Assembly (NCBI GenBank): GCA_026400395.1
Contig: JAPLPD010000099.1
Span: forward strand, 1-47,123
From: Alphaproteobacteria bacterium
GTDB lineage: Bacteria > Pseudomonadota > Alphaproteobacteria > Rhizobiales > Xanthobacteraceae
Direction: 5' to 3'
Length of the DNA: 47,123 nt
Of the stretch, positions 1-9,924 are shown piece by piece. The stretch's first letter is position 1. Each line of letters opens with the position of its first letter. Both the position numbers and the translations under genes were made by a program. The notes beneath the pieces were generated by a model. The model worked only from the letters and a program-made list of their open reading frames with translations, did not search any database and was not told the DNA's origin.

Positions 1-225
1 CAGGCCAATGCCTTTGAAGATGGGGTTGGCCAATTCGACGCCGCGGTAGCAATCCTGACCGATGCCGGCCTGGGCGCCGGAGCGCGGCAGCAGAACGCCG
101 ACCTTCAACGCCGCGCCCTGCGCGCGGACGATCGCTGGCGCTGCGACCACGCCGGTGACAGCGGCGGCGCCGGCCAACAGGCGGCGGCGATTCAATTCAG
201 ACGATACCCTTCGGAATTCAGACAT
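1..225 (-). CDS. Branched-chain amino acid-type ABC transporter substrate-binding protein (partial, N-terminus)
   Basis: Only the first 75 codons are inside the window; the gene runs off the left edge. The product begins MSEFRRVSSELNRRRLLAGA, with twin arginines before a hydrophobic Ala/Val-rich segment and an Ala-X-Ala-like end (VRAQG), a Tat-type signal for export. The mature part starts LKVGVLLPRSGAQAGIGQDC, the usual opening of type 1 periplasmic binding proteins (LivJ/Peripla_BP_6) that feed ABC importers. GGAG precedes the ATG on the minus strand. It lies 86 bp downstream of the amidase on the same strand, so the two may be cotranscribed and the ligand could be an amide or amino acid derivative; that is inference. 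The partner permeases are not in the window. Confidence 0.8.
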   Translation of the reverse strand, partial: MSEFRRVSSELNRRRLLAGAAAVTGVVAAPAIVRAQGAALKVGVLLPRSGAQAGIGQDCYRGVELANPIFKGIGL

Positions 226-311
226 GTTTCACTCCCCGGATCGATTAGACTTTGGCATTCATGGTAGTAGGGCGCGGCCTCACGAAGCAAGCGGCGGCCA
301 TCATACCTTGG

Positions 312-1613
312 TCAGGTTTTGAGCCACTTTTCGATGGCTGCGGCGATATCGAACACCCGCCGATCATGGCCGTTTCGGCCCACCAGCATCAGGCCGGACG
401 ACAGCCCATCTCGCGGCGGCAGGGGCAACGAGATGGCACAAAGGTCGAAGAAGTTGATCGAAGCCGTGTTGCGCAGCAGCATTGCATTCTTGCGGCCGAA
501 GTCGTCGGTGGTCGCAACCTCCGCGATCTTTGGCGCGACAATGGCCGTCGTCGGCAGCACCAGCGCATCGAGTGAGGAGAGCCGGGCATCCATGGCCCGC
601 ACCAGCCGCCGGCGCGCCTCCGCCATATCAATGTAATCGACAGCGCTCATACCAGCGCCGCGCTCGATGCGGGCGCGGACGTTCGGATCGATGCCGGCGC
701 CGTTTCGCTTGAGCCGCTCGTGGTGGATCGCATAGGACTCGGCGGGCGAGAAGCCACCCTTGGCGTTCACCTGCATCATATCGGCGACGAGCGGCATATC
801 TTCGTCGCTCAGCCGGACGCCGGCTTGGCCGAGCCGCCCCATCGCCGCCGACCAGGCCGCGCTGACGGTCGCATCGATTCCCTCGAACGGCATCCCCTGC
901 CAAATGCCGAGCCGCAGCCCCGCAAGCGGCGCGGGGACAAGCACCGGCGCGGCCTCGCCCGCCATCACCGCGTCGGCCTGGGCGCACTCGGCGACGCTCT
1001 TCGCCATCGGCCCGATCGAGTCGAGCGTAAACGACAACGGAAACGCCCCCTCGGTCGGCACCCGCTGCTTGCTGGGCTTCCAGCCCACCAGGCCGCACAG
1101 CGCGGCGGGAATGCGCGTCGAACCGCCGGTGTCGGTACCTAAGGCGATCTCACACATGCCATCGGCAACGGCGACCGCCCCGCCCGATGTCGATCCGCCT
1201 GGCACCCGTGAACGGTCGAAAGGATTGCCGGGCGTCCCGAAGTGCGGATTGGTGCCGACGCCGGAGAAGGCGAACTCGCTCATGTTGGTCTTGGCGACGA
1301 TGACCGCCCCAGCCGCGCGCAACCGCTTCACCACCGGCGCATCGGCGGCCGCCACCAGCCCCTCCTCGGCGAGCACGCGGGAGCCCGCGCGTGTCACTTC
1401 GCCGGCCACATCATAGAGATCCTTGATGCTGACGATCGCGCCGTCGAGCGGACCGACCGGCTGCCCGGCCTTCGCCCGCGCGTCCGCGGCGTCAGCGGCG
1501 GCGCGCGCGGTGTCGGCATAAATCGTAAGGCAGGCGCGCCTGCCCTCGCCTGTCGGATCGGCGATGCGGGTCAGGGCTTGTTCGAGACGGTCGCGGGCGG
1601 ATGCTTTGCTCAT
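312..1613 (-). CDS. Amidase, amidase-signature family
   Basis: 433-residue amidase-signature hydrolase expected to cleave a C-N amide bond in the cytoplasm (no signal peptide). The Ser-cisSer-Lys triad can be placed: Lys64 in VSIKDLYDV, Ser141 in VPGGSTSGG and nucleophile Ser165 in GTDTGGSTRIP; the 24-residue spacing between the serines is as in fatty acid amide hydrolase. The length fits the short members such as GatA-like and AtzF-like amidases. The reading frame stays open to position 1676, but the ATG at 1613 gives a normal family N-terminus (MSKASARDRLEQAL). It is divergent from the enoyl-CoA hydratase gene and upstream of a periplasmic receptor gene. The substrate cannot be read from sequence; urea-derived allophanate is conceivable given the urea cluster nearby, but no urea carboxylase is seen. 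Confidence 0.85.
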   Translation of the reverse strand: MSKASARDRLEQALTRIADPTGEGRRACLTIYADTARAAADAADARAKAGQPVGPLDGAIVSIKDLYDVAGEVTRAGSRVLAEEGLVAAADAPVVKRLRAAGAVIVAKTNMSEFAFSGVGTNPHFGTPGNPFDRSRVPGGSTSGGAVAVADGMCEIALGTDTGGSTRIPAALCGLVGWKPSKQRVPTEGAFPLSFTLDSIGPMAKSVAECAQADAVMAGEAAPVLVPAPLAGLRLGIWQGMPFEGIDATVSAAWSAAMGRLGQAGVRLSDEDMPLVADMMQVNAKGGFSPAESYAIHHERLKRNGAGIDPNVRARIERGAGMSAVDYIDMAEARRRLVRAMDARLSSLDALVLPTTAIVAPKIAEVATTDDFGRKNAMLLRNTASINFFDLCAISLPLPPRDGLSSGLMLVGRNGHDRRVFDIAAAIEKWLKT

Positions 1614-1675
1614 GTCCGCACTGTAACATCGAAACCAATTTGAAGCCCACACGATCGCGCCGATGGAGCATGCCA

Positions 1676-2467
1676 ATGGATGATAGTCCCGTTCTGGTTG
1701 AGGTCCGCGTGGGCTATCGCGTCATCACCCTTAATCGTCCGCAGCGGCTCAATGCCTTCAACGGGCCGATGCAACAGGCCCTGGTCGCGGCTATCGCGGA
1801 CGCCGACCGGGACGAGAGCTGCCGCGCGCTTCTGCTGACCGGCAACGGGCGCGCATTCTCGTCGGGTCAGGATCTCAGCGAGCGGATCAACGCGGCGGGC
1901 GAAATCACCATTCCCGGCGAGGCGCTGGAAAAATACTACAACCCGCTGGTCCGCAAACTCCGGGCATTGCCGTTTCCCGTTGTTTGCGCCGTCAACGGCG
2001 TCGCTGCCGGCGTCTCGTGCAATATCGCGCTCGCCTGCGACATCGTGCTGGCGGCGCGCTCGGCCACGTTCCTGCAGCCGTTCGCCCGCCTCGGTCTCAT
2101 TCCCGACGGCGGCGGCACCTGGCTGCTGCCCCGGCTGGTCGGCCAGGCGCGCGCGCGCGGGATGGCACTGCTGGGCGAGCCGCTATCCGCGGACAAGGCC
2201 GAACAATGGGGCCTGATCTGGAAGGCGGTCGACGACGACGCCTTGATGAGCGAGGCGGAAAAGCTTTGCGTGCATTTCTCCACAGCGCCGACGTCCGGCC
2301 TGGGACTGATCAAGCGCGCCCTGGACGCCGCCGAAGACAACGATCTGGCAACGCAACTCGACCTCGAACGCACGTTGCAGCGGGAGGCCGGCTCGCACCC
2401 GAACTACCGCGAGGGCGTGCAGAGCTTCCTGCAGAAGCGGAAGCCGGATTTTTCCGGAAAGCGCTAG
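1676..2467 (+). CDS. Enoyl-CoA hydratase/isomerase family protein (PaaG-like)
   Basis: 263-residue crotonase-fold protein. Family landmarks are visible: [14 protein letters not shown] near the start, the first oxyanion-hole segment around [11 protein letters not shown], and the second around [18 protein letters not shown] followed by [21 protein letters not shown]. The glycine-rich DGGGTW region resembles PaaG-type 2-(1,2-epoxyphenyl)acetyl-CoA isomerases, but hydratase or isomerase activity on another acyl-CoA is equally possible. GGAG at 1665-1668 favours the ATG at 1676 over the one at 1670. The gene ends tail-to-tail with ureG, the tetranucleotide CTAG supplying both stop codons. It shares no obvious pathway with its urease neighbour. 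Confidence 0.85.
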   Translation: MDDSPVLVEVRVGYRVITLNRPQRLNAFNGPMQQALVAAIADADRDESCRALLLTGNGRAFSSGQDLSERINAAGEITIPGEALEKYYNPLVRKLRALPFPVVCAVNGVAAGVSCNIALACDIVLAARSATFLQPFARLGLIPDGGGTWLLPRLVGQARARGMALLGEPLSADKAEQWGLIWKAVDDDALMSEAEKLCVHFSTAPTSGLGLIKRALDAAEDNDLATQLDLERTLQREAGSHPNYREGVQSFLQKRKPDFSGKR

Positions 2468-3084
2468 GCGCCCAGCCCGCCCTTTTCCTCGATGAAGCGC
2501 GCGATGTCGGCGATGCCATCACCGACACGCAGGTTCGTCATCACGAACGGCCGGACGCCGCGCATCTTCTTGGCGTCGCGCTGCATCACCTCGAGCGAAG
2601 CACCGACATACGGCGCGAGGTCGATCTTGTTGATCACCAGCAGGTCGGAGCGGGTGATGCCCGGACCGCCCTTCGATGGAATCTTGTCGCCCGCGGCGAC
2701 GTCGATCACGTAGATCGTGAGATCGGCCAGTTCCGGCGAAAACGTCGCCGCCAGATTGTCGCCGCCGGACTCGATCAGCACCAGATCGAGTCGCGGAAAT
2801 TTCTTTCGCATGTCGGCGACCGCCGCGAGATTGATCGAGGCGTCCTCGCGGATCGCGGTGTGCGGGCAGCCACCGGTCTCGACGCCTGCGATGCGCTCGG
2901 GCGCCAGCGCGCCGGAGCGCACCAGATATTCAGCGTCCCACTTGGTGTAGATGTCGTTGGTGATGGCCGCGATCTCGTAGCGATCGCGCAGGCGCTTGCA
3001 CAAGGCATCCATCAGCGCGGTCTTGCCCGAACCGACCGGCCCGCCGACGCCGACACGCAACGGACCGTTTTTCGAGATGGTCAT
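2464..3084 (-). CDS. ureG: Urease accessory GTPase UreG
   Basis: 206-residue SIMIBI-class GTPase that powers nickel insertion into urease together with UreD, UreF and UreE. The P-loop GPVGSGKT spans residues 15-22, the nickel-binding Cys-Pro-His is residues 73-75 in [13 protein letters not shown], an IESGGDNL segment corresponds to the switch region, and NKIDL is the guanine-specificity motif. Length is typical. It overlaps the end of ureF by 4 bp (ATGA), so translation is probably coupled. It is the last gene of the ureEFG group. Confidence 0.97.
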   Translation of the reverse strand: MTISKNGPLRVGVGGPVGSGKTALMDALCKRLRDRYEIAAITNDIYTKWDAEYLVRSGALAPERIAGVETGGCPHTAIREDASINLAAVADMRKKFPRLDLVLIESGGDNLAATFSPELADLTIYVIDVAAGDKIPSKGGPGITRSDLLVINKIDLAPYVGASLEVMQRDAKKMRGVRPFVMTNLRVGDGIADIARFIEEKGGLGA

Positions 3085-3770
3085 GATCGGAACAGCCTTG
3101 TGTACTGGGTTTCGTGCAATTGGCTTGCCAGATCGGCGCGGAGCGCCGCGCTGCCGACGTCGTCGAGCGACGTGACGAGCGCGCGCTGCGCCGCAGCCTT
3201 CACGACCGATTCGAGCGCGGCGAGCACCCGCTGGCCATCGCTCTGGCCAAGCGGGACAAGGCGCACGCCCGCCGAAATGAGATTGGCCGTTACCGCGTGC
3301 AGGAAGGCGTGCAGCGCGGGTTCAAGCGATATGCCGTGGCCTGCGGCCGCGACCCCGACCGCCACCGGGTAGGCCGGAGGCCCAGTCCAGGCCGCCGCCA
3401 GCCGGTCGAGCGCCGGACAATGCCACGCCGCGCGGGTCGCCTCGATGAACGCCGCGCCCTGCGCCGTCGTCTCCAGATGGCGCTCCTTCGACGGCGCAAA
3501 AGCCGCGGCCAGTTCGGCGACGGTCTGCAAGGCGCCATCGCCGGTGTCGGCCAATGACCGATGGGCATGCACGAAGAACACCGCGTCGCAAAAGCCGCCA
3601 CCCTCGCCGACCACGACGGCCAGCCAGCGCCGCAAACTATCGGCGTCTTTGATATCGCCCGCCTCGACCGCCCATTCGATCCCGCTCGAATAGGAGAACG
3701 CGCCGACCGGATAGGACGGTGACAGCCACGCCATCAGGCGATACAGCGCAGCGGAATTTTCAGCGGTCAT
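3081..3770 (-). CDS. ureF: Urease accessory protein UreF
   Basis: 229-residue all-helical scaffold that bridges UreD and UreG in the urease activation complex. The characteristic N-terminal segment [23 protein letters not shown] is present, as is the C-terminal sequence ending [11 protein letters not shown], where family members carry a conserved Arg-Leu-Phe-Arg-Ser type tail that contacts UreG. The frame is intact and length is normal. Its start lies 11 bp inside the end of ureE, and its stop overlaps ureG by 4 bp, so ureE-F-G form one tightly packed unit. Confidence 0.96.
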   Translation of the reverse strand: MTAENSAALYRLMAWLSPSYPVGAFSYSSGIEWAVEAGDIKDADSLRRWLAVVVGEGGGFCDAVFFVHAHRSLADTGDGALQTVAELAAAFAPSKERHLETTAQGAAFIEATRAAWHCPALDRLAAAWTGPPAYPVAVGVAAAGHGISLEPALHAFLHAVTANLISAGVRLVPLGQSDGQRVLAALESVVKAAAQRALVTSLDDVGSAALRADLASQLHETQYTRLFRS

Positions 3771-4248
3771 GATCGTGGGTGTGTTCGTGCTTGTACTCCT
3801 GCGGCACGACCGCCTCCGGGTCGAACGGAGCGTCGATCACGGTCACCGCCGCGCCGCGCCCCACAGCCATCTCCTCCAGCACATGGTCGCGGCGAATGCG
3901 AAGCCGGTCGCCGACGATCTGCACATCGGTGTGGCGGTTGCCGAGGTGCCACGCCATCTGCATCAGGCCGAGCGGCGTCCGCACGGCAATCTCGGCCAGC
4001 GGTTCCGCCTGCCCGGTCACCAGCACGATCGTGCCGTCGTCCAGCATGATGCCGTCGCCATCGCGCAACGCGACGGCCTCGTCGAGGTCGAGCAAGAATG
4101 GCGTGCCCTGCGCGCCGTTGAGCATGATGCGGCGGCGGTGCCGGTCGCCCGCGTCGAGCACCACGCGATCGACCGCGGCGGCGGGATCCCAGAAGCCCGC
4201 GCGGCGAACCGCCCAGCCGCGCTTCACTGTGACTTCAGGCGCGCTCAT
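3760..4248 (-). CDS. ureE: Urease nickel metallochaperone UreE
   Basis: 162-residue UreE, which delivers nickel to the UreDFG-apourease complex. The N-terminal domain (about residues 1-75) is the substrate-binding-like fold and the C-terminal domain holds the [10 protein letters not shown] segment, containing the conserved metal-binding His at the dimer interface. The protein ends in a short tail, HEHTHDHDR, with four histidines. I place the start at the ATG at 4248 ([12 protein letters not shown]); the frame extends further upstream but would run into the divergent cupin gene. Only 33 bp separate this start from the cupin start, so any private promoter must lie partly inside the cupin coding region. 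Confidence 0.93.
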   Translation of the reverse strand: MSAPEVTVKRGWAVRRAGFWDPAAAVDRVVLDAGDRHRRRIMLNGAQGTPFLLDLDEAVALRDGDGIMLDDGTIVLVTGQAEPLAEIAVRTPLGLMQMAWHLGNRHTDVQIVGDRLRIRRDHVLEEMAVGRGAAVTVIDAPFDPEAVVPQEYKHEHTHDHDR

Positions 4249-4281
4249 AATGGCCCCGGCACAACAAATCGGAACAAGGTC

Positions 4282-4770
4282 ATGTCGAAGCCTACCACCC
4301 TCCAAGGCAAATACTCAGCCGCCGGCGAAGGCAATGTATACGCCCGCGCCAATGTCGCGACCTGCAAGATCACGGCCGGCGACACCGGCGGCACGTTCGA
4401 GATTTTCGACGAACAATGCAAACCGGGCTTCGAGTCGCGCCTGCACATGCACACCAAATCGTTCCAGGTCTGCTACGTGGTCGACGGCAGCGGCGAATTC
4501 CAGCTCGGCGACCAGGTGCTTCACGCCCAAAAAGGCGCCTGCGTCAACATACCGCCCGGCGTGCCGCACAAGGTCGGCTCCAAGGCCGGCATGCGGATGC
4601 TGATGGTCTACAGCCCGCCCGGCCTCGAAGGCATGATGAAGGCGATGAAGGCGTTGAGCCCCGAGCAACTGGCCGACGGCACCCTCACCAGCCGGCTTCT
4701 GGCCGAGCACGACACGGTGGTCCTGGGCGAGGCCGCTGGCAGCAAGGGCTACGGTTCCGTGCTGGGCTGA
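4282..4770 (+). CDS. Cupin domain-containing protein
   Basis: 162-residue single-domain cupin. Metal-ligand type histidines occur in SRLHMHTKSFQVCYVVDGSGEF (first cupin motif, HxH followed by a Gln and a distant Gly) and in the second motif NIPPGVPHKVGSKAG. The region after residue 115 is helical and ends GYGSVLG. There is no signal peptide, so it should be cytoplasmic. AAGG lies about 3-6 bases before the ATG. It is divergent from ureE and sits, with the next gene, between ureE and ureC, splitting the urease cluster. The reaction, if any, cannot be assigned; quercetinase-like or sugar-binding cupins share this pattern. Confidence 0.85.
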   Translation: MSKPTTLQGKYSAAGEGNVYARANVATCKITAGDTGGTFEIFDEQCKPGFESRLHMHTKSFQVCYVVDGSGEFQLGDQVLHAQKGACVNIPPGVPHKVGSKAGMRMLMVYSPPGLEGMMKAMKALSPEQLADGTLTSRLLAEHDTVVLGEAAGSKGYGSVLG

Positions 4771-4884
4771 GGACACAACACATTGTTATCCCATCCGCTC
4801 GCGGGCCCGGTTGACCGCGTGCCTCCAGCTGGTAGGAATGGCCCCATCGACGTTCACACGGCCCCCCAGCCATCCGGAAGGTCC

Positions 4885-5316
4885 ATGACCAAGTTCCTTT
4901 GCCGCGCGGCGGCCATCGTACTCCCGTTGATGTTCGCCGTTTCCGCGGCGAACGCCGAGGAACTGATTGGCGCCTGGCTCACGCAAGACAAGGATGCGCA
5001 TATCCGCATCGTAAAATGTGGCAACGCGCTGTGCGGCACGGTGGCATGGCTCCGCGATGCCACCGATCCGAAGACCGGCAAACCGCCGGTCGATGACAAG
5101 AATCCCAATGTCAGCCTCCGCAGTCGCCCCATTCTCGGCATTCGCATCTTCGCGATGGAGTTGGATGCGACCAACTCGTGGACAGGCGATATCTACAACT
5201 CCGATGACGGCAAACTGTACAAGGGCCGGCTATCGCCGCGCGGCGACAACGAACTCGAGGTGCAGGGCTGCATGGGATCGCTGTGCGGCTTCGAGACCTG
5301 GACACGGACCAAGTAG
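4885..5316 (+). CDS. DUF2147 family secreted protein
   Basis: 143-residue protein with a Sec-type signal peptide (MTKFLCRAAAIVLPLMFAVS then AANA-EEL, cleavage near residue 23) followed by a DUF2147 domain. Visible family landmarks are LIGAWLTQDKDAHIRIVKCG near the mature start, the Cys pair in KCGNALCGTVAWL, and GDNELEVQGCMGSLCGFETWTR at the end, giving four cysteines that could form two disulphides in the periplasm. Function of the family is unknown; it is a lipocalin-like beta-barrel by fold prediction in the literature. GGAAGG at 4876-4881 supports the ATG at 4885. It converges with ureC, with 16 bp between the stops. Confidence 0.88.
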   Translation: MTKFLCRAAAIVLPLMFAVSAANAEELIGAWLTQDKDAHIRIVKCGNALCGTVAWLRDATDPKTGKPPVDDKNPNVSLRSRPILGIRIFAMELDATNSWTGDIYNSDDGKLYKGRLSPRGDNELEVQGCMGSLCGFETWTRTK

Positions 5317-5332
5317 CGTCCCGGCGAACTTT

Positions 5333-7042
<1,710 letters not shown>

Positions 7043-7051
7043 CGAAGTCTC

Positions 7052-7366
7052 CTAGAGCTTGCCCATCACGTCGCCGCGAAAACCGTAGACCGTGCGCTTG
7101 CCCGCAAGCGCAACCAGCGTCACGTCGCGCGTCTGACCCGGCTCGAAGCGCACCGCGGTGCCGGCCGCGATATCGAGCCGCATGCCGCGCGCCTTCTTGC
7201 GCTCGAACTTCAGCGCCGGATTGGTTTCGAAGAAATGGTAATGCGAGCCTACTTGGATCGGGCGGTCACCGGTGTTGGATACCGTCAGCGTCACGGTCTT
7301 GCGGCCCTTGTTGAGCTCGATCTCGCCGTCCTGAATGAACATCTCGCCGGGGATCATGGGCCTCAC
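7052..7366 (-). CDS. ureB: Urease subunit beta
   Basis: 104-residue beta subunit. The conserved core [16 protein letters not shown], the segment [16 protein letters not shown] and [15 protein letters not shown] are all present and the length is typical. It has no catalytic residues of its own and packs against UreC. The start codon at 7366 overlaps the stop of ureA (ATGA), giving translational coupling; an internal ATG three codons on is the classical start in some relatives. It lies between ureA and ureC in the expected order. Confidence 0.97.
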   Translation of the reverse strand: MRPMIPGEMFIQDGEIELNKGRKTVTLTVSNTGDRPIQVGSHYHFFETNPALKFERKKARGMRLDIAAGTAVRFEPGQTRDVTLVALAGKRTVYGFRGDVMGKL

Positions 7367-7665
7367 CTGATCGGATCGTGGACGGTGACCAGCTTGGTGC
7401 CGTCGGGGAATGTCGCCTCGACCTGGATGTCGTGGATCATCTCAGGGATGCCATCCATCACCTGGGCGCGGGTGATCACATGGGCGCCCGCCTCCATCAG
7501 TTGCGCCACGGTCTTGCCGTCCCGCGCGCCCTCCATGATGAAGTCGGTGATCAGCGCGACCGATTCCGGATGGTTGAGCTTGACGCCCCGCTCAAGCCGC
7601 CGCCGCGCCACGATCGCAGCCATGGCGACCAGCAACTTGTCCTTCTCACGCGGCGTCAGGTTCAT
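7363..7665 (-). CDS. ureA: Urease subunit gamma
   Basis: 100-residue gamma subunit, the exact usual length. It starts [20 protein letters not shown] and holds the conserved [21 protein letters not shown] and [25 protein letters not shown] segments. It forms the (alpha-beta-gamma)3 urease trimer with UreB and UreC. Its start is 13 bp beyond the stop of the broken ureD frame, and its stop overlaps the ureB start. Confidence 0.98.
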   Translation of the reverse strand: MNLTPREKDKLLVAMAAIVARRRLERGVKLNHPESVALITDFIMEGARDGKTVAQLMEAGAHVITRAQVMDGIPEMIHDIQVEATFPDGTKLVTVHDPIR

Positions 7666-7678
7666 GAACGCAGCCTCT

Positions 7679-8478
7679 TCAATTCAGCCAAAGCCGGGGG
7701 AGCGTGCCCCCCATAGCGGTCATCACGGCGGCGAGATCGCGCCGCAGCCCGGCGCCATCCTTGGCGCACAGGCGCGCCATCGCAAGGCCGTTCCAGGCCG
7801 AGGCCCCGACCTCGCCACAGAAAGTTTGCGCGCGCACCCGCTCGACCATGTCCTGATCGCCCGGCACCGCCAGCACGGTCGCGATGGCGACGCCACCCGC
7901 GGCCACCGCCGGCTCGCGCAGCATCCGCGCGACCTCCCCCTCGAGCCGGATGGTCTCGGCGAAAATCAGGCGCCCGTCGCGGCGGACCCGCCAGCGGTCG
8001 GTGAACACGCCCTCCTCCACCGTCTCGCCCATCGCCGAGCGGCCAAACACCACGGCTTCGGCCATGACGAGGCATGCGCCGGGCGCGAGATCGGCGCGCG
8101 ATCGAACAGGATGGTTTCCTGCGGCATCCACGACAGCCGCGCGCGGTCGCCGACCGCGAGTTTCACCGAAATCTCGGCGGCTGGCCCAAGCGCCCGATAG
8201 ATCTTCTCGGCCGCGGCCGTCGTCACGCCAAGCTCGGCGCCGTCTTCGACCCGAATATCCAGATCGTGCCGGTCGCCTCCGGCAATGCCGCCTGCGGTGT
8301 TGACGATCATGGCTTCGAGGGCGCGAGGCGACCCGTTGGGAAAGCGTACGCGAAGCGGGCCGTCCTCATAAACCGTGCGGCGGCGTGTGGTTGCCCCGTC
8401 CGCCGCGACCGAAAGCGCGATCCGGCCGATCGAACGGTTGGCCGCGAAAACCTTGCCGAGCGCTGTCGCCTCTTGCAC
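7679..8478 (-). pseudogene. ureD: Urease accessory protein UreD, frameshifted
   Basis: UreD (UreH) binds apourease and receives UreF and UreG; it is normally essential for nickel loading. The first part reads from a GTG at 8478 (VQEATALGKVFAANRSIGRI) through NTAGGIAGGD and WMPQETILFDRA. The family sequence then resumes in a different frame as DLAPGACLVMAEAVVFGRSAMGE and ends [10 protein letters not shown] at 7679. The switch lies near 8091-8100 and corresponds to a net loss of one base (mod 3). Relatives have about seven more residues between FDRA and DLAP, which points to a deletion of about 19 nt rather than one base. A near-perfect 11-bp tandem repeat (8082-8092 and 8093-8103) sits at the site. 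The gene lies 10 bp after urtE. True inactivation and assembly error cannot be separated here. Confidence 0.88.
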
Positions 8479-8488
8479 GCTGCACGCC

Positions 8489-9175
8489 TCAGATCGCCAT
8501 CGCCTTCTTGAGCGCGGCCTCATCGACCGCGTCCTTCCATGCACTGTAGACGATACTGCCGCGATCCATCACGACAAAGCGGTCGCCGAGCTCGCGGGCG
8601 AAATCGAGGTATTGTTCGACCAGAATGATCGCCATCTGCTTCAACGAGCGGAGATAAACGATCGCCCGTCCGATATCCTTGATGATCGATGGCTGAATGC
8701 CCTCGGTCGGCTCGTCAAGCAACAGAAGTCGCGGCCGCATCACCAGGGCACGGCCGATCGCGAGTTGCTGCTGCTGGCCGCCGGACAGATCGCCGCCGCG
8801 CCGGTGCAGCATGTCCCGCAGCACCGGGAAAAGGGTAAACACATCGTCCGGGATGTCGCGCTGGTCGCGCTTGAGCGGAGCGAAGCCGGTCTTCAGATTT
8901 TCCTCGACCGTCAGCAGCGGGAAAATCTCGCGGCCCTGCGGCACGTAGGCAATGCCGCGCCGCGTCCGGTCGGAGGGCTTCAGCTTGGTGATATCGGCGC
9001 CTTCCCAATGGATCGACCCGGCTGAGATGGGCTGCTGGCCGGCCAGCGCATCGAGCAGGCTCGTTCGGCCCAGCACGCAGGTCACCTCGCCGATCTCCGC
9101 CTGGAGCGATATGCCGCGCAACGCCTGCGCCGCGCCGTAATGCAAATCGATGGTCTTGGCGTCCAGCATGGTCAT
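8489..9175 (-). CDS. urtE: Urea ABC transporter ATP-binding subunit UrtE, Walker A damaged
   Basis: 228-residue LivF-type ATPase of the urea importer. The Q-loop region (IAYVPQGREIFP), the LSGGQQQQLAIGRAL signature, Walker B (LLLLDEPTEGIQPS) and the switch His region are present. The Walker A motif is not: the sequence reads TCVLGRTSLLDALAGQ where the family has GRNGVGKTSLL, so five residues including the ATP-binding lysine are missing. This is an in-frame loss of 15 nt at about 9064/9065, and the total length is about five residues short. The start at 9175 overlaps the urtD stop by 4 bp (ATGA). As written, the subunit should not bind ATP normally. Without UrtE the heterodimeric UrtD/UrtE engine would be defective. 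Confidence 0.93.
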   Translation of the reverse strand: MTMLDAKTIDLHYGAAQALRGISLQAEIGEVTCVLGRTSLLDALAGQQPISAGSIHWEGADITKLKPSDRTRRGIAYVPQGREIFPLLTVEENLKTGFAPLKRDQRDIPDDVFTLFPVLRDMLHRRGGDLSGGQQQQLAIGRALVMRPRLLLLDEPTEGIQPSIIKDIGRAIVYLRSLKQMAIILVEQYLDFARELGDRFVVMDRGSIVYSAWKDAVDEAALKKAMAI

Positions 9176-9921
9176 CGCCCCAGGTAGACCTCGATCACGC
9201 GCTCGTTCGACGACACCTGATCGAGAGTGCCTTCGGCAATCACCGTTCCTTCGTGCAGGCACGTCACCTTGACGCCGAGTTCGCGCACGAATGTCATGTC
9301 GTGTTCGACCACCACGACGGTTTTGTCGCGGTTGATCTCCTTGAGCAGTTCCGCGGTCTGCCGCGTCTCGTTATCGGTCATGCCGGCGACCGGCTCGTCG
9401 ATCAGCAGCAATTGGGGCTCCTGCGCCAGCAGCATGCCGATCTCCAGCCATTGCTTCTGACCGTGCGCCAGACTCCCGGCCTGACGGTCGCGCAGCGTAC
9501 CGAGGCGGATGGTGTCGAGGATGCGATTGATGCGCACATCCTCGCCGGAGGTCGTGCCCCATCTCACCATCCCGATCGGGCGGCGGTCATTCTTCAGCGC
9601 CAGCATCAGGTTGTCCTCGACGGTGTGCATTTCGAACACCGTCGGCTTCTGGAACTTGCGGCCAATGCCGAGCGTCGCAATCTGGGTCTCGTCGAGCTTT
9701 GACAGGTCGTGCTGCCCGGCAAACACCACGTCGCCATTGTCGGGGCGAGTCTTGCCGGTGACCACGTCCATCATGGTGGTCTTGCCGGCGCCGTTGGGCC
9801 CGATGATGGCCCGCATTTCGCCCGGCTCGACCGCGAGGGACAGGTTGTTCAGCGCCCGAAAACCATCGAACGAGACGTTGATGCCGTTGAGGTAGAGCAA
9901 GGCGGTGGTGCTGGCTTCCAT
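9172..9921 (-). CDS. urtD: Urea ABC transporter ATP-binding subunit UrtD
   Basis: 249-residue LivG-type ATPase of the urea importer. Walker A is intact (IIGPNGAGKTTMMD, residues about 40-53), the Q-loop lies in GIGRKFQKPTVFE, the ABC signature is the UrtD-typical SLAHGQKQWLEIG, Walker B is QLLLIDEPVAGM and the switch histidine is in VVVEHDM. It pairs with UrtE on the cytoplasmic face of the UrtB/UrtC channel. It follows urtC by 3 bp and overlaps urtE. Confidence 0.96.
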   Translation of the reverse strand: MEASTTALLYLNGINVSFDGFRALNNLSLAVEPGEMRAIIGPNGAGKTTMMDVVTGKTRPDNGDVVFAGQHDLSKLDETQIATLGIGRKFQKPTVFEMHTVEDNLMLALKNDRRPIGMVRWGTTSGEDVRINRILDTIRLGTLRDRQAGSLAHGQKQWLEIGMLLAQEPQLLLIDEPVAGMTDNETRQTAELLKEINRDKTVVVVEHDMTFVRELGVKVTCLHEGTVIAEGTLDQVSSNERVIEVYLGR

Positions 9922-9924
9922 GAT

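Noticed and set aside
1984-3372. 462-residue plus-strand reading frame across the hydratase end and ureG/ureF
   Set aside because: Shadow of three real genes in GC-rich DNA; Arg/His/Asp-rich translation with no recognisable domain.
3769-4281. Long plus-strand reading frame that would extend the cupin by about 170 residues upstream
   Set aside because: It lies wholly antisense to ureE and has Arg/His-rich, family-unlike composition; the ATG at 4282 with AAGG before it gives a complete cupin.
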